From Apricaphanius iberus (lineage: Eukaryota; Chordata; Actinopteri; Cyprinodontiformes; Aphaniidae): a DNA stretch of 64,000 nucleotides. The notes beneath the pieces were generated by a model. It searched no databases, was not told the DNA's origin, and worked only from the letters and a program-made list of their open reading frames with translations. Shown here in pieces: positions 32,512 through 45,900 of the stretch. A program made the position numbers and the translations under genes. The first letter of the stretch is position 1, and the number at the start of each line of letters is the position of its first letter. The DNA is taken from assembly GCA_028564705.1 (NCBI GenBank), contig JAPXFQ010001945.1:744001-808000 (forward strand). The letters run 5' to 3'.

Positions 32512-35500
32512 CTGTGGAAAAAGATACAGAGGAAAACGTTGATGGAATAAAGGAAGAGGACTACAGTGTGCAAGTTATTGCATCTTTATAGTGCAGTGAT
32601 AGTAGCAGACATCTGTCCATGTCCATAATAATGATTTTATCAATTAATTATTCCACATTTTGTCATAATAAAACCACTGACTTAAATATATCTTGCAGGG
32701 ATTTTATGAAAGTTTTATTAGTAGACCAACCCAAAGCAGAGCCTAATTACAAAGTAGAAAGAAAATCTAAATAATAGCCTGAGGCAATACCATTAGAGCC
32801 ATCCATCTACAGCAACTACAGCTACAAGTCTTTTGGGGATATGTCCCCACCAGCTTTGCAAATCAACTACTAAAAGCTCAAACTCAGATTTGATGTATGA
32901 ACTTTAATTTTAAATACTTGCAAGAGATTCTGAATTGGATGCAGATTTGGACTGTTGACTGGGCCATTTGAATGCAGGAGCATGCATCATTAGGGCTGGA
33001 CAATATTTAAAAAATAGCATATCGATAAATTGAATATTCATAATGATTGATATTGAGAGTTATTGATAACTATCACAAAATGTAAAAAAGGTATTTGAAG
33101 TGCCTCCCCTGTCAAATAAATGAATTTTTCAAACACTTATTTTTAACATAACTAAGTTTGTAAGAGAAAGAAACATATCAAGAGACCTGAGTAACATCAG
33201 TAAATACAAAGAAAATTAATGTTACTAACCATTATATAATATATTTTTAAAATTCTGTTAGTAATTTAAATTAAAGGCTTATCATGATGCTTTTTAACCT
33301 TTTAAAAATGTGATGATACTTTATAATATTAATGGCTGAAACCTCTGTTTTAGTTTGTCAATAAAGCTGATTCTAATTCAGTTCAGCTCTGGTTCAGCTG
33401 CTAAAGCTAACCAGCTATTCACCAGAGTGTAGATGGAGCCCAAAACACTGCAGTCCAGTCCAGTCAGACCTGAAGCAATCCTCCGATCCTAGTTGTGTTT
33501 TTTAAAGCATTTTTCGCTTCTGCAGACCGGCTGGAGAACCGGGGAGACATTTTAAAAGACACTTTAAAAGCCAGGTGTTTTTAGCAGTGTGACCATCGGG
33601 TAAGTTTCCTGTGTCTCTCTGCAACAGTGATTCGCAACGAGCTGGGAGAGGGGAGTCCTGGTTAAGACAGCTGATCATAATATTTTATTTGGTTTATTAT
33701 TGCTACGTTTAGTGTTTTAGTGCGTTGAGGATTGGTTCAAAACGGGACGCAACCTTTACCTGAATTACTGAAACATTTATCTGGAACAAGTTCCTCCACT
33801 GCTCCCTTGCTGTGACATCTGACAAGGGTTCAGGTAAGGTGATGGTTTGCTTAGAGACTATTAAAAAATTGTGTTGCAGCTCAAATCATCTGAACTTTTT
33901 TGTGGTTTGAAAGGAGAGAGGGGTGGCTGACAGAGCTGCCTGGGTCAGTGTTAATGATTGGTTTGGAGTAGGTAGTGACTGTTGTATTAAGCTACCTGAT
34001 AGGCTGTAATGAAACAATGAGAGGAGACTTTTTTTTCCAATTGAACTTTTTTAATTGACCCCTTTTTTTGCTATCGGACCGCACGTCTATCGATCGATAG
34101 ATATTACTATCAAATTATCGTCCAGCCCTAGCATGCATTGACACAAACCCTGCGTTTCGAACTGCACTCCGAGACCAATTGACCAATAAAAATTGAGCAC
34201 TTACTTTATGCTGTTCATCCATTCGTCTTTCTCCTCTGCTGTGGGGGCAGAGATTCTATAGAAGGTGTGGTTGCCCTCGACAACACGCCCATCCGCCTCA
34301 GTTTTGCACGCCTTTATTACCTGATCTTTGCTTTCGGAGATGAAAAGTTCAAAGCAATTCTGCAGAAATAAAATAGAGAGAGACATCAAGACTGAAGGTA
34401 GAAACTGCTGTTAAATCTGATTAATTGTACATATTATACAATAAGGAATCTCTACATGCACCACTAGATGGTGCACTACTCACAGGTTTCTTATCTTCCA
34501 CTTCCCTGATACTCAGATTCTCCAACGGGATGATCCCTCTGGGCTCTTTGTCCTGAACGGAATAAAAATACGTAAATGAGTGTGTTCTGCACACCATTGG
34601 TATCTGCTAAAAATTATACTCACAGTGGTGTACTCAAAGTAGTAAAGACAGTTGTCTGTGAGAATGAACCATCTTCTCTTCCAGGTTTTAACCCGGCCCC
34701 CTGTGGAGCAAATAGCCAGAATCAGAGCGGCTCGGCAACAAGAGGAATCGAGGAGCGAGGGAGACGAGCACCAAAAAGCACCGAGTGGAGCAGCAGACAG
34801 GCAGACAGATGTATGGGCAGACAGACAGATGACGGCTCCAGGGGACTCCTGTTAACCACACCGCTGATCACCAGCCTATCCCCTTCACCATGGTATTTAG
34901 AGCGTGTGGACATCTGAAAACGACTGCCTCGTAAATGAAGATCTACAGAATAAAACTGCTTTTGATTTAATTCTCCCCCAGGTTAAAAAGTTTTCTGAAA
35001 TGGAGCCGCTTCTTTTCATTCGCCATGCTGATTCACTGGGACACGTAGCAAAAGAAGCTGGTCGGTATGAGGCACTGGGGTGTATTTTATTTAATAAAAC
35101 TACTTGAGGCCGATTCTAAATACAATACGAGCCTTTAATATTATATTTATTAAAAGCAGAGATCCTATTCAGTCCGAATAGTAACATCTGTTTACATCTG
35201 GACGGACGGAAAGTGTTTTGAGAACGGTTTACATAAGCGGGTATTTTTATTCATTTGGTGAACTGTGTTACAGCATAAATTAACATATTTTAAAGGATTT
35301 TTCAAGATCGCTTACTTTTGGGGGATGATGGATTTCAATTACATTTCAATTAGTTTATTTAGATAGCGCAAATTCACAACAGATGTAATCTCAAGGCACC
35401 TTAGAGGAAAAATTTGGTTCAAATCTTTTGTGGCAAGTTGTTTTAAAATTAAAGGTATGAATTTACTATGTAATGATAACGTTAGCAATTTATACAATAA

Positions 35501-36899
35501 TTAGTTCTAATCCATGTACATCTAAGATAATGAGAACTTTCCTCCACTGTTGCTTACATTAAAAAAACATGACATTAAATAAGTCTTTTAAGATGCAAAA
35601 GAATCAAGCAGTATATTCTTTTTCCTGTGCTTTCCTGTCTGAAAAATAATGTAAATAGTTAGTGATTACTGTTTGTCTTTTTAAGTAAATGTTTCTTTAA
35701 CAGTGACTTGTATAAGTATTTAACTTCATGAAAAGCAGGAAACGAAGATCTGATCGCGCAGGACGAACTTTAATGGCAGTTGTGACCGGTCAACTTTTAT
35801 CTGATTTTGCTAAATAATAAGTGTTTGAGGATTCAGTCTGAGTCACAGGGGGCTTGGAGGGTAACTCTGAATTCACTGATCTGTGGTTGACCTTTTGGCC
35901 TCTTTGTCACCAACACTTCCTGTGAGGGGCAACCTGATTAAAGAAGCAGATGGACAACTAAATGCTGAGAGGAATGGGAGACAGGACTGACACTTGCTCT
36001 CCGTAAAGGCATCTAAGACTTGTATTTCCTGTTTGTCTAGACAAGAAAATCCCACCACCGATGTTAGTAAAAAAAAAAGGTGACTAAAAAAAACTGTCTG
36101 ATGGCAAGGTCAGGTTTTGAGGAGATTTCTGAACAAATAAGTATAAAACTTTTATCATATTACAGTAAGGATGCCATATATGTTATCCAATCATGTTGCA
36201 GACACAGCATGTCTAAGACAGACCTGCGGCTCCTTGCCGCGCGTCGGACAGAAACAAAAAGTCAAAGCAGACCAACAGAGAAACACAGATGCAGTGGCAG
36301 AAATAACACTGATCATTGAGCCGTTTCCAAATTGGAATTGGTTTGATGAGCCACGTCGGTTCCTCACACAAGAAAACAGAAAAAAGTCCCCTCCGCAACA
36401 GCATCTGGGAGGTGGAGCAACAAACCAGCATGCTGTTGCAGTAGGGGGAGTGTGGATGTTGTTGGACTGGAATGGAGCTGGAGACGAGGGAGTTACCCAT
36501 GCAAGATAGACTATGGGTGGTTAAGAGGAAGCATGTTTGATGGTCTAAATTACAAGCAAATGGTCATGTTTTTACCCCTGCAGATTGGAGGAAGGTCATA
36601 ATTCTGGCAGATTTTTTTTCTGTAGTTTTGCTTAGATAATCGAGTCCCTTTTAGAGAAGCTCTTCCCCCACAGTTTATTCCACTCCAGTCCACCAAAACA
36701 GGCAGCGGCCACACTTTTACCCTTCAGATCCAGTTCTAGCATGAGATAAGGAGAGCAGAGCTTCGCTGATAAAAAGATGCAGTATTCCCTTTCCATGCAA
36801 CCAGAGAGCAACTCTCTAACGACTATTTGGGTTTTGATTCTGTATGAAAGCGCTTTGTTGTGCTCAGAGGATGTTAAAAAAGGTATAATGCACCTTCCG

Positions 36900-36932
<33 letters not shown>

Positions 36933-39900
36933 AGATCAAATAGAGTGACCACCAGAGCACACAGAGGAATAAAAGCTGCTCGGTAGAGCGATCACAAAGC
37001 AGCAGCTGCCTGGGTTTCGAGCCTATGAGGTGGCGAATGCAACCAGTGTCCACCCAGCGAAGATAAGACCACCAGCTAATTGACACACAGGAGAGACAAA
37101 CATCTGAAATTTTCAAATGAGCCGATGAGGAGACGAAAAGTGACACAACCTTGTTGGAATTGAATTTTAAAACATGAGGAACGGAACAGAAAGCATGGCA
37201 GACCACCAAAAGCACCTGAGAGCTGAGAAATGGACTAGCTTTTTCGGAAGAGCAGGTGTACATACCTCCTGAGGAAAGACAACAGCCAAAATCATGGGAA
37301 CAAACAAACAAACGAAGAGGGGGGAAAAAAACATAACAAATCAAATTAAATGGTAAGTAATTATATCACCACAGTCCTTTTTTGTTTTTAAATCAGTGAG
37401 GGTTTGATGCACTGCTTTACAGCTTCTGTTCCACAAGAGGGAGCTCCACACTATGTGGACAGCTTCTGTAAAGCACTACATGAAACAAAAACTTCCTCTA
37501 CCAAGGTTTATATTAGTTACATCAAGTAATTGACCTTCCACCGTGATTATTTTACTCATTTCTCCCCATTAGGAGTCATTGGAGAAAGTAATTCTTCAAT
37601 TCTTTGCTACAGTTGGTTGTCAAGATTCACTGTGATGTCAATATTTTAGTTTTCCTTTCAAATATTCATGCTGGCTTCCATCTTCACAGTCAATCTTTAC
37701 AACAGAAGAATTCTCAGAGGAAACAAAGGCTGAAGAGTTTGGGGGATAGAGAGGATGTGGAATATCACTTTTAACATTTACTAATAATCCCTTTTTTCCC
37801 CATTTTGTCATGTTACAACCTCAAATTTCAATCTATAATTGGGAAGCAGAAATAAATTGTAACAAATAAATATATGTGTATGATTATATATGTCTATGAT
37901 TAATAAATATATGTGTATGAGTCAACACTTCGTAGAACCACGTTTTGCTGCGATTACAATTGCAATAGACTTCTGAGATATGTCCATTGGCACGTTTCCA
38001 CCAATGGGACTTCTGAGTAACTTTATCAGAACTTCAGAGTAACTTTACCACAACTTCAGGTTAATTTTACCAGAACTTCAGGGTATGCGCGTGTCTCCAC
38101 TACACCGGGCGGGGCCAAATGGGACTTTTTCTGGGCCATTTCAGGAAAAGTACCAGCCTGGAGGGTATGTACATGGTAATGACCTGGTAGAGCCACTGGG
38201 TGGGAGCCGTGGTTAAGTCACACTGACTGGTTGGAATTCAGAGGGAAATGAGGAAAGGTACCGGTTTTGTAAAATAAGAAGAGTTGCTGCCAAAACAGTT
38301 TATAACAAAATAACAAATCTATGTCTATAGGCATGTTTCCACAATGGGAACATCAGGGTAATTTAACCAGATGTTTTTATGACAGAGTAATCTCTTCGCT
38401 CGCTTGGCTCAGTCGCCTTGTCTCACACAATTGGCCCTCGTAAATTGTCGGCAACAGACACCCTCAAACCACACAGTTTTATCAGCAAGTAGCGTCACCT
38501 ATCAGTGCAATGGCACCCACACCAGCAGAAATAACAACTAAATTAACATGGAAGAAGGACGGTTTGTTGCTGCATTACTGTTTGATCTGACTGGATCGAG
38601 CCATTTCCGAGCACATACAGTACTCTATTCAGGTACTCCGTTGGTTCCTGAAATTTGGGTCCATTCTTCTTTCCATTAACTGTCCCCACATCAACAACTT
38701 GTGCTGTGTATTCTTCCACATGTAAAATTTAATGTGGGCGTCTTCTCTGTCCAACACATCACTCTACAGTAGGTTGGACATTCATGTTTGTAGTTCCAGA
38801 ACCACTCTTTGGGATGTTCAGAGGTTAGGATATTGTTTTCCAACCTAATCCTTCTTAAAACGTCTCAAAATCTTTATCCTTAGCCTGTCTGCTGTGTTCC
38901 TCAGTGTTCATGATATTGTCTGTTCTCCAACATCTCTAACAAACTTCGGAAGCCTTCACAGGACAATATTGATACTGAGATTAAAATACTCATATCCGTT
39001 TAATAATTAGGGGAATTCAGATTTTATTTAGGAGTATCAAACTAAAATAACACAAACAAAATATTTTTAAAACCATGTGTTACATTCCTTTCCTGTCAGT
39101 TATTCCTTATGTTGCTATATCATTAAAAAATCCAAATAATTGAAGTTTATGGTTGTAGCATGACACAATAAAGATCAAAGGGTATGTTTACTTTGGAAAG
39201 GCACTGTAATTCCCAAAGTAACTTTCCCTGTGCGTGCTTGCAGTCCAGATGATGAAAAGATCTTAAATAATTCAGATCTTTTAACTTGTTCTGGTCTGAT
39301 TCATTATACATTAAAGCAGGCAGAGAGGCCTTCAGGTGTTGTGTTTGAACACGCTTATTCCCACATGATCACTCGCACTTTAACACTTACAGGTACGTAC
39401 ACTCACAGATCATGGACGTCAGGAGAGAAATCCGTTAAAGTCTTCTATCAGAACGGGTCAGATCTAACACTGGAGCGTTCCCAAGGAAGAATCAACATTA
39501 GCCGTATCCAACTCACCCAGCTTTAACAGCCAGCCCTCTCTGTCTGGGTTGAAGAAAGTGTGCGTGAGGTCGTTGCCGTCGTCTTCGGGAATTTTGAAAG
39601 GTTCATTCTTGATGCTGTCGTATAGATTCTGCAACAGAAGTTGGGATAAACTTCTGTAAAAACCCATTTTAAAAGGAACGTTCACCAGAGGCTGTTTGGG
39701 TGCTCTTCTCACCCTGAGCAGGTCTTCAGGCAGGTCTCCTCCATCGTTTATGCCTCTGTTCATGGAGATGAACCGCTCCACAGTTGGCTTGTCCTTCACA
39801 TTGGGGTTGTGAAGGCTGGTGTTCAGCATGATGATGGCAAACGAAAGGATATAGCACGTGTCTGTAACGTACAATCAGAGCCGGGCTGTTTACAAGCTGG

Positions 39901-42900
39901 TGAGAGGTTGATCAAAAACATGGTTCCACTGTATGACAATATAATTAAATATGAATATAAACTAGCTGAGCTGAATGCAGTGTGCGTTCAGGCACAGAGG
40001 CGTGGACAGACGTAGCACTGTCTGCGAGCAGAGTGGGCAGAATGCACGTGGGCACTTCAGCACGCATCTGCGTCTCTAGACGTGCATTGAGTATGGAACT
40101 GAGGAGGGACAACAAGGCAAGCACACGGCTGACACTGCAACGCTTTGTGAGCACTCTTAGTTTTGAGAAGGCACATTAAATATTCATATCCATCTGTATG
40201 CATGTTAGCGCCTGTCTGTTGGGAGCATCGTTTTCCAGAAACCACGTGCTCAGCGGATAAGGAGTCTGCTAAATGAAGCAGCTTTGAAAGGATTTTTCTT
40301 TATAGGCCAACACATCTTGACCTACAGTCAGTACTTTTTTCATACAGATTTCAATTAGGCGTGATACCCAGATATAACAAGAGACTAAGCCCAGTTTCAG
40401 AGATTTGTGCACTTTTTTTAACACTTTTTTCAGGATTTCTGTGGAATTTCTCATAATAAAGACAACCCCATACAGTTTTTTGGAATACTCCAAAAGTGTT
40501 GCATTGTGTAATGGCGCAATTGTACCTGTGGACTGGAAAACACCAGGGTTGCACTGGCAGTAGCGCTGAGCGAAGGCTTCCATCATGCGGTCGATCTTTT
40601 GGGCTTCACCCGGCAGACGAAAACTCCACAGGAACTGCCTGTTACGGGACAGACGTTAATAAGCAGCGCTCTCACTTCCTCTATGAAGGATATTAAGTTT
40701 CTTGCATCGTTGTTAAACGAGACTTATGCCTTGTCCACACACAGCCGGGTATCTCATAAAACAGAGATTTTTTTTATGCTTTGGACTGTCATCCACACAT
40801 AAACACAGATTTTCGGCACCAAAACCGAATCTTAAAAAAAAAAAACTCTGGCCAAAGTGGTTTTCAGGGTCTGTGTTTGGACAGATGAAACTGGTGTTTA
40901 AAGTGCCGTAATGTCACTATCCGCGACAAAAAGCGCTCCAAAATCACTTGTGTAACATGTGTTTAAAATCAGAAACAGCATTCAAGCCCTCAGAGCTGTG
41001 TTGGGATTATCGATTGTCAAAGCACTTTTTAATCGCTTGTTTTCACAAGCTCTATCACTGCTGTATGCAGAAGTTAGTGAGTAGAAAGTTACTCTGAGCG
41101 GATAGGATTTGGAGAACTACTGCCCTGCTACAGCTTTGCCATGTCTACGAATGTGCTTAAAAACGCACTTATCCGGATATGTGTGGTTGAAGATTTTTTT
41201 TAAATTTTTTTTAAAGGAGTGAAGGAAAATGTTTGTTTTTTTTAAAAGGCCACTTGGAAACTAACAGCTGCATCCTAACCAACTTCAAAAAGCAGATTTC
41301 TTACCTCAGGGCTTGAACCAGGTTAAGGTCTGTGAATTCATGAAGTTCCACAAAAGCATGAAGGACTTGGATATTGAAGTCATCTCTGAAGGAAACAAAA
41401 CAAGAAAATACTATTACTATTTATTACTAGACAGAAGTACTGCAGAAACTTGTTTGAAATGTATTAAGATTTTGCACTGTATCTTAAAAATGATACATCT
41501 AACCCTAACCCTATTACTAATGGTAATGGGTTGCCAAATGTAGTCTTAAAAAATATTTTAGAACCTTCCAGACTTTGGAAATACGGTTTAGTTAAATTGT
41601 GAAATTCCAACTAAGGTTGAACAAATGGGTTAGTATTAGAAATGCACCCTTAATTAGAAATTGCCTGGGTTCTAGACTTAGTAAATTTTTAATTAATCTG
41701 CCAAATCTGGTCGCTGGAAATTGTAACCAACCAGTCAGGTGTTTAAAAATGAAGAGAGGCTGCAAATCGGGGAGAGAGAGCAATACATCAAATAAATAAC
41801 AGGAATGCTGAACACAGCACAACGATTGTTCACTGTTTGGTTCTTTCGAGCTTTCAGCTTCAGTCTGACTTTGAATATCCTGGATTTGAAATTACTGGAA
41901 CCTTTTTGGAGTCAAAACGTTAAAAGAATTAAGTAAACACGGGTTTTGTAGCTACTGCTTTTAAACACATAGCATAACGTAACGTCTGCACCTAAATGTA
42001 AACAATTTGCTCACAGCAAAAATACTAGAAATTTTTTTTGCTGAAGAGCTTCCAGCATCTTATATTACAGATGTTACTGAGAAGAAATCTGTACTTATGT
42101 GTAAACAGCTGATAGTTACACTTCTAACAAATGTTGATATATATTTTTTTAAGTACCTTTATAAAAATTTACTTGACAGGGAATCTTATGAATGTATCTG
42201 TGGACTTTGTGTTTCTGACCTACATAAAACGGGTTTAAAACAGTGTTAAAAGTGATACTCCTCACAAATCCAGCTGGAGGGAGTGTATCTCCCTCCCACC
42301 CCTGTTTACTTATCATCTAAACTCGATCATGAGATCATCCCACCCTTAAAGTCCTCTGGAGTAAATGATCTCTCCTTTGGGATGATGGAAAGGCTCTAAG
42401 GAGCTAAGCGTCATCTACAGTCATCACTTTCAGAGGACAAATGACCACCAGAATCCCAAGACTCCCCTTGCAATAAAGAAACTAAAATGCTCTAAAGCTT
42501 GATAAAAATTCAGTAGAGCGCTTTCATCAACTATTTATTCGTCTGACTTTCTGAAGGATCCCACCCAGAGTGTAGCCCTAATTTTTCAACAGTCACCAAA
42601 TGGTGAAATCTGGACATTGAGAACAGTCTTTTCTGATGACCTCTGCTCTCTGGTGAAATCCTTGGATATGTAGATAAAACTCATGGCATTCCCAAGTAGT
42701 GAGTCTCTTGCTTATATTATTTAAGAATGGTGTGTAGTAATCAAAGACATGTGGAAGGATGTTGAGTCAGAAACATTGTCTTAAAATGATGCTTCAAATG
42801 TGGAAGAAATCTCCAGTGTTTGGAAAAGAAATGGGTGTGAGCCTGACAGAGTTGACACAAGGCAAAAGCAACGCTCTCCTTTCCGCCTTCAGTGCCTTTC

Positions 42901-45900
42901 TTGCTCACATGGATGGGTGCTGCTACTAAAGAAGGATCAAAAGCAAGAGCGCAATGTTTAGACTGCTAAAAACTCTGCTGACCTCTCTCCAAGGTAATCA
43001 CCGATAGCTGTTTTGTTCAGGCCCTCGCCTTTGTAGAGGAACTGAGCGATGCTGTCACTGGTGTTCTTCAGCAAGTCGTTCTCAATCAGGAACTGGATCC
43101 CCTGGGGAAGAAACCAGACATCCAAATTAAATCATATCCATAAAAATTTGTGTGTTGTTGGGGGGGTGACTCGTATTCCAGCTACAAACCTTTTTGGGGT
43201 CCATGTTAAATTTCTTTCGGCCCATGGCCACCTGTTTGTTCCGCTGCATATTTTTCCTGGATAGTCAAGAGAGAGTAATATCATTAGTTGTTTTGTGCAG
43301 AAAAAATATGGATTTATGATATTTGTATTTTTTTTCTTTTAACTAACTTGAGAGCCATTTCTGATTTTTTTTAAATAAAAAGTTTTAAAACCATTTATTA
43401 TTTTGCTGCTGCTTTAATTTCCATTTTCCCCGCACAATATGCACTAATTTTTGCTATTTTACAAAAAATCAAAATACAACAACTGAGTTTGTAGTTTTAT
43501 AGTAGAATTGGTACAGTGTATTCACAGTTGAGAATAAAAAAGAAAGCAAAACCAAGAAGTTTCTATGATTGTGTTCTTTACCAACCAAAATGAAAAGAGA
43601 GCAGGCAATGCATATCAGTTTAACGAGTCCAAATTATTTCTACAAATTGTTTTGTTCTGATCCTTGCTGACTAAATCAGCTGGGAACAGACAGTCGATTT
43701 ATTCAGTTAAGTGTGTCCTTTCCTCCCGACATTTTTCTTTTTGACATGGGCTAGCGATGCCGTGCCGATCAAGTGAGATGTTAAAAGGTTGAGCTGCATA
43801 TAGGAATGTCTCATTTCTCAGGCTTTAAATAATTTAGGGGTCAAAGTGCGCCTCAATTCTCGGTTTCATTAGACGTCACCACCTCTTCTAAATGATGTCC
43901 CCATTCCTTTGGTTTTTAAATGCCAAAGTCCATTCCCTACATTTAACGCATCCAAATCGAATCATGACAAGTACTTGGGTCCTCAGCGGGGTCCCGATGC
44001 AAGTGAAAATTTGTTAGATGAAAATTTTTCATAGCAGGTAGGATCCCTATCCCCCTAAGTAGACCAAATCCCAAGCCCCCCTCCTCCTCCTGAGACCATC
44101 CATTGTCTGCTTCTGCCAGTACAACCAATGCATTATTCAATGAGGCCTCCCATCATAGGGGGTGGGGGGGCGGGTGTTGCCTGATGAAACATTTAAACTG
44201 CCTTAAAAGCAAAGCCAATTTATGGAGGGCATTTGGTGTGATAGAAAGCCCAACTTAGCCATCAAACATGAATAATTGACAGCTTCATTTGGCTAACTTA
44301 ATAGAAGGAATGCAATGAGCCAGCTTGGGCAAAACATGAAAGGAAGAGTAGGATCGGGCTTTTGTTTATTTTATTTTACCTCTCCTCAGTGGAACCAAGG
44401 TTCTCAATCTCACTGGTCACTTCTGCTATCTCATTCTTCAGCCGCTGAAAAGAAAACAAACATCAGTCTTAAAATACTGCGAATCGTCAGTCCACCAATG
44501 TAACAGTGGGGAAGAAAAGGGTGTAACCAACACAAAACAACAAACAAAGACCTGTAAGAGTGTATCTACGTTTGCATACCTCGCGAGGCATTAAGCGCCA
44601 TATAGACCAATTTTCAATGGTGTATAAATGGATTATATATTTTCATGCACTTTGCTGATGGCTTTAGAGGCTGATTTTGTCGATCGAGTCGATTGCGCAG
44701 GAGCCAGGCTGGCGTAATGGTGATAAGATCATTCTGATGTCAGCTTGATGGGGAAGGGGAATAGGCACAGATATTGTAATATTTGTATATTTTAAGCATA
44801 TCGAGCGCCATTTACAGATGAGATGTCGAGGCTGAGGATTGTTAAAATACCACAAAATCTCATGTCAAAGTGAAGTTTGTCTAGTTCCAGCTGCGGCTGT
44901 CAATGTGACCTAATATGGACCCCAAACACAAAGAAACAACTTGAAATGTAATTGTTTTACTATTGGCCAGAAGATCATCAATGAAACAGAATTGTCATGG
45001 AGATTTCAGATCAAACACAACTCTAGAAGGGAGGGGCAACCTGTCACCGAAGGACATGACTAAGGGGCCAGTAATAATGCTTGCCCACTGGTTGACGTTC
45101 AGTCTCTATGGTAACACGCTGTTGTAGAGTTTGTTAGCATGGCCGTGCTACACCCAGCACACCTTAGACCTTACACCTTACAAATAACTGAGGGACCAAT
45201 AATCAGTAAATGCAATGTTAGTAACAAAAAACTCAAAAACAGCTGTGTTGTAGATAGAGTTGCTAGTGAAAAAGGGCCATAACACTGTAAAATACATTTT
45301 TTTCACGACATTCACAAGTAATATTGCATATATGTTTTTCTGATATCGTAAACCTACTGAAAGCCATCCTTCAGTTCTGTCGAAAATGTCAAAGTCATCA
45401 TAACTTGATTCCCTTTTTTATATAGTCATTGTGTTTACAGACCTGACCAATAAGTACTTCTTGCTTGACAGAAGCTAGTTATGGTTAGTCACTAATGCCC
45501 CTTTTCCACCAGGGCCGGTAGAGTTTGGAACGGGTAGCTTTGGAACCTCAGAATTAGACAAGACTAAGAATCACAATATATACACAGACTAAAAAAGTTT
45601 ACACTAATTCGAACTTCTTTAAAAGCAGTTTTGGATTTGTGAAATCTATATGTATTTGAAAAAACAAAGAAGCAAATCTTGCTTTCTTCCGCCTGAGAAC
45701 TTCTCGGCAGCAGGATGCATGCTAGCGCCCTTAAAAATCTACGTTCATTGAGCAGCTTCATTCATACCCTGCCTTAGAGATAGCATATCACTCCATTTGG
45801 ACAATACTAACTCAGCAAAGATAAACCACGAAAGGAACATCTGTGTTTTTAAGGCCCGAGCAATCACAACACATTCCTCAGATGCTTTTCTCCACCAACA

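Noticed and set aside
36632..37344. Long minus-strand frames around the poly(A)/poly(T) tract
   Set aside because: They contain a long run of Phe from the homopolymer and no domain.
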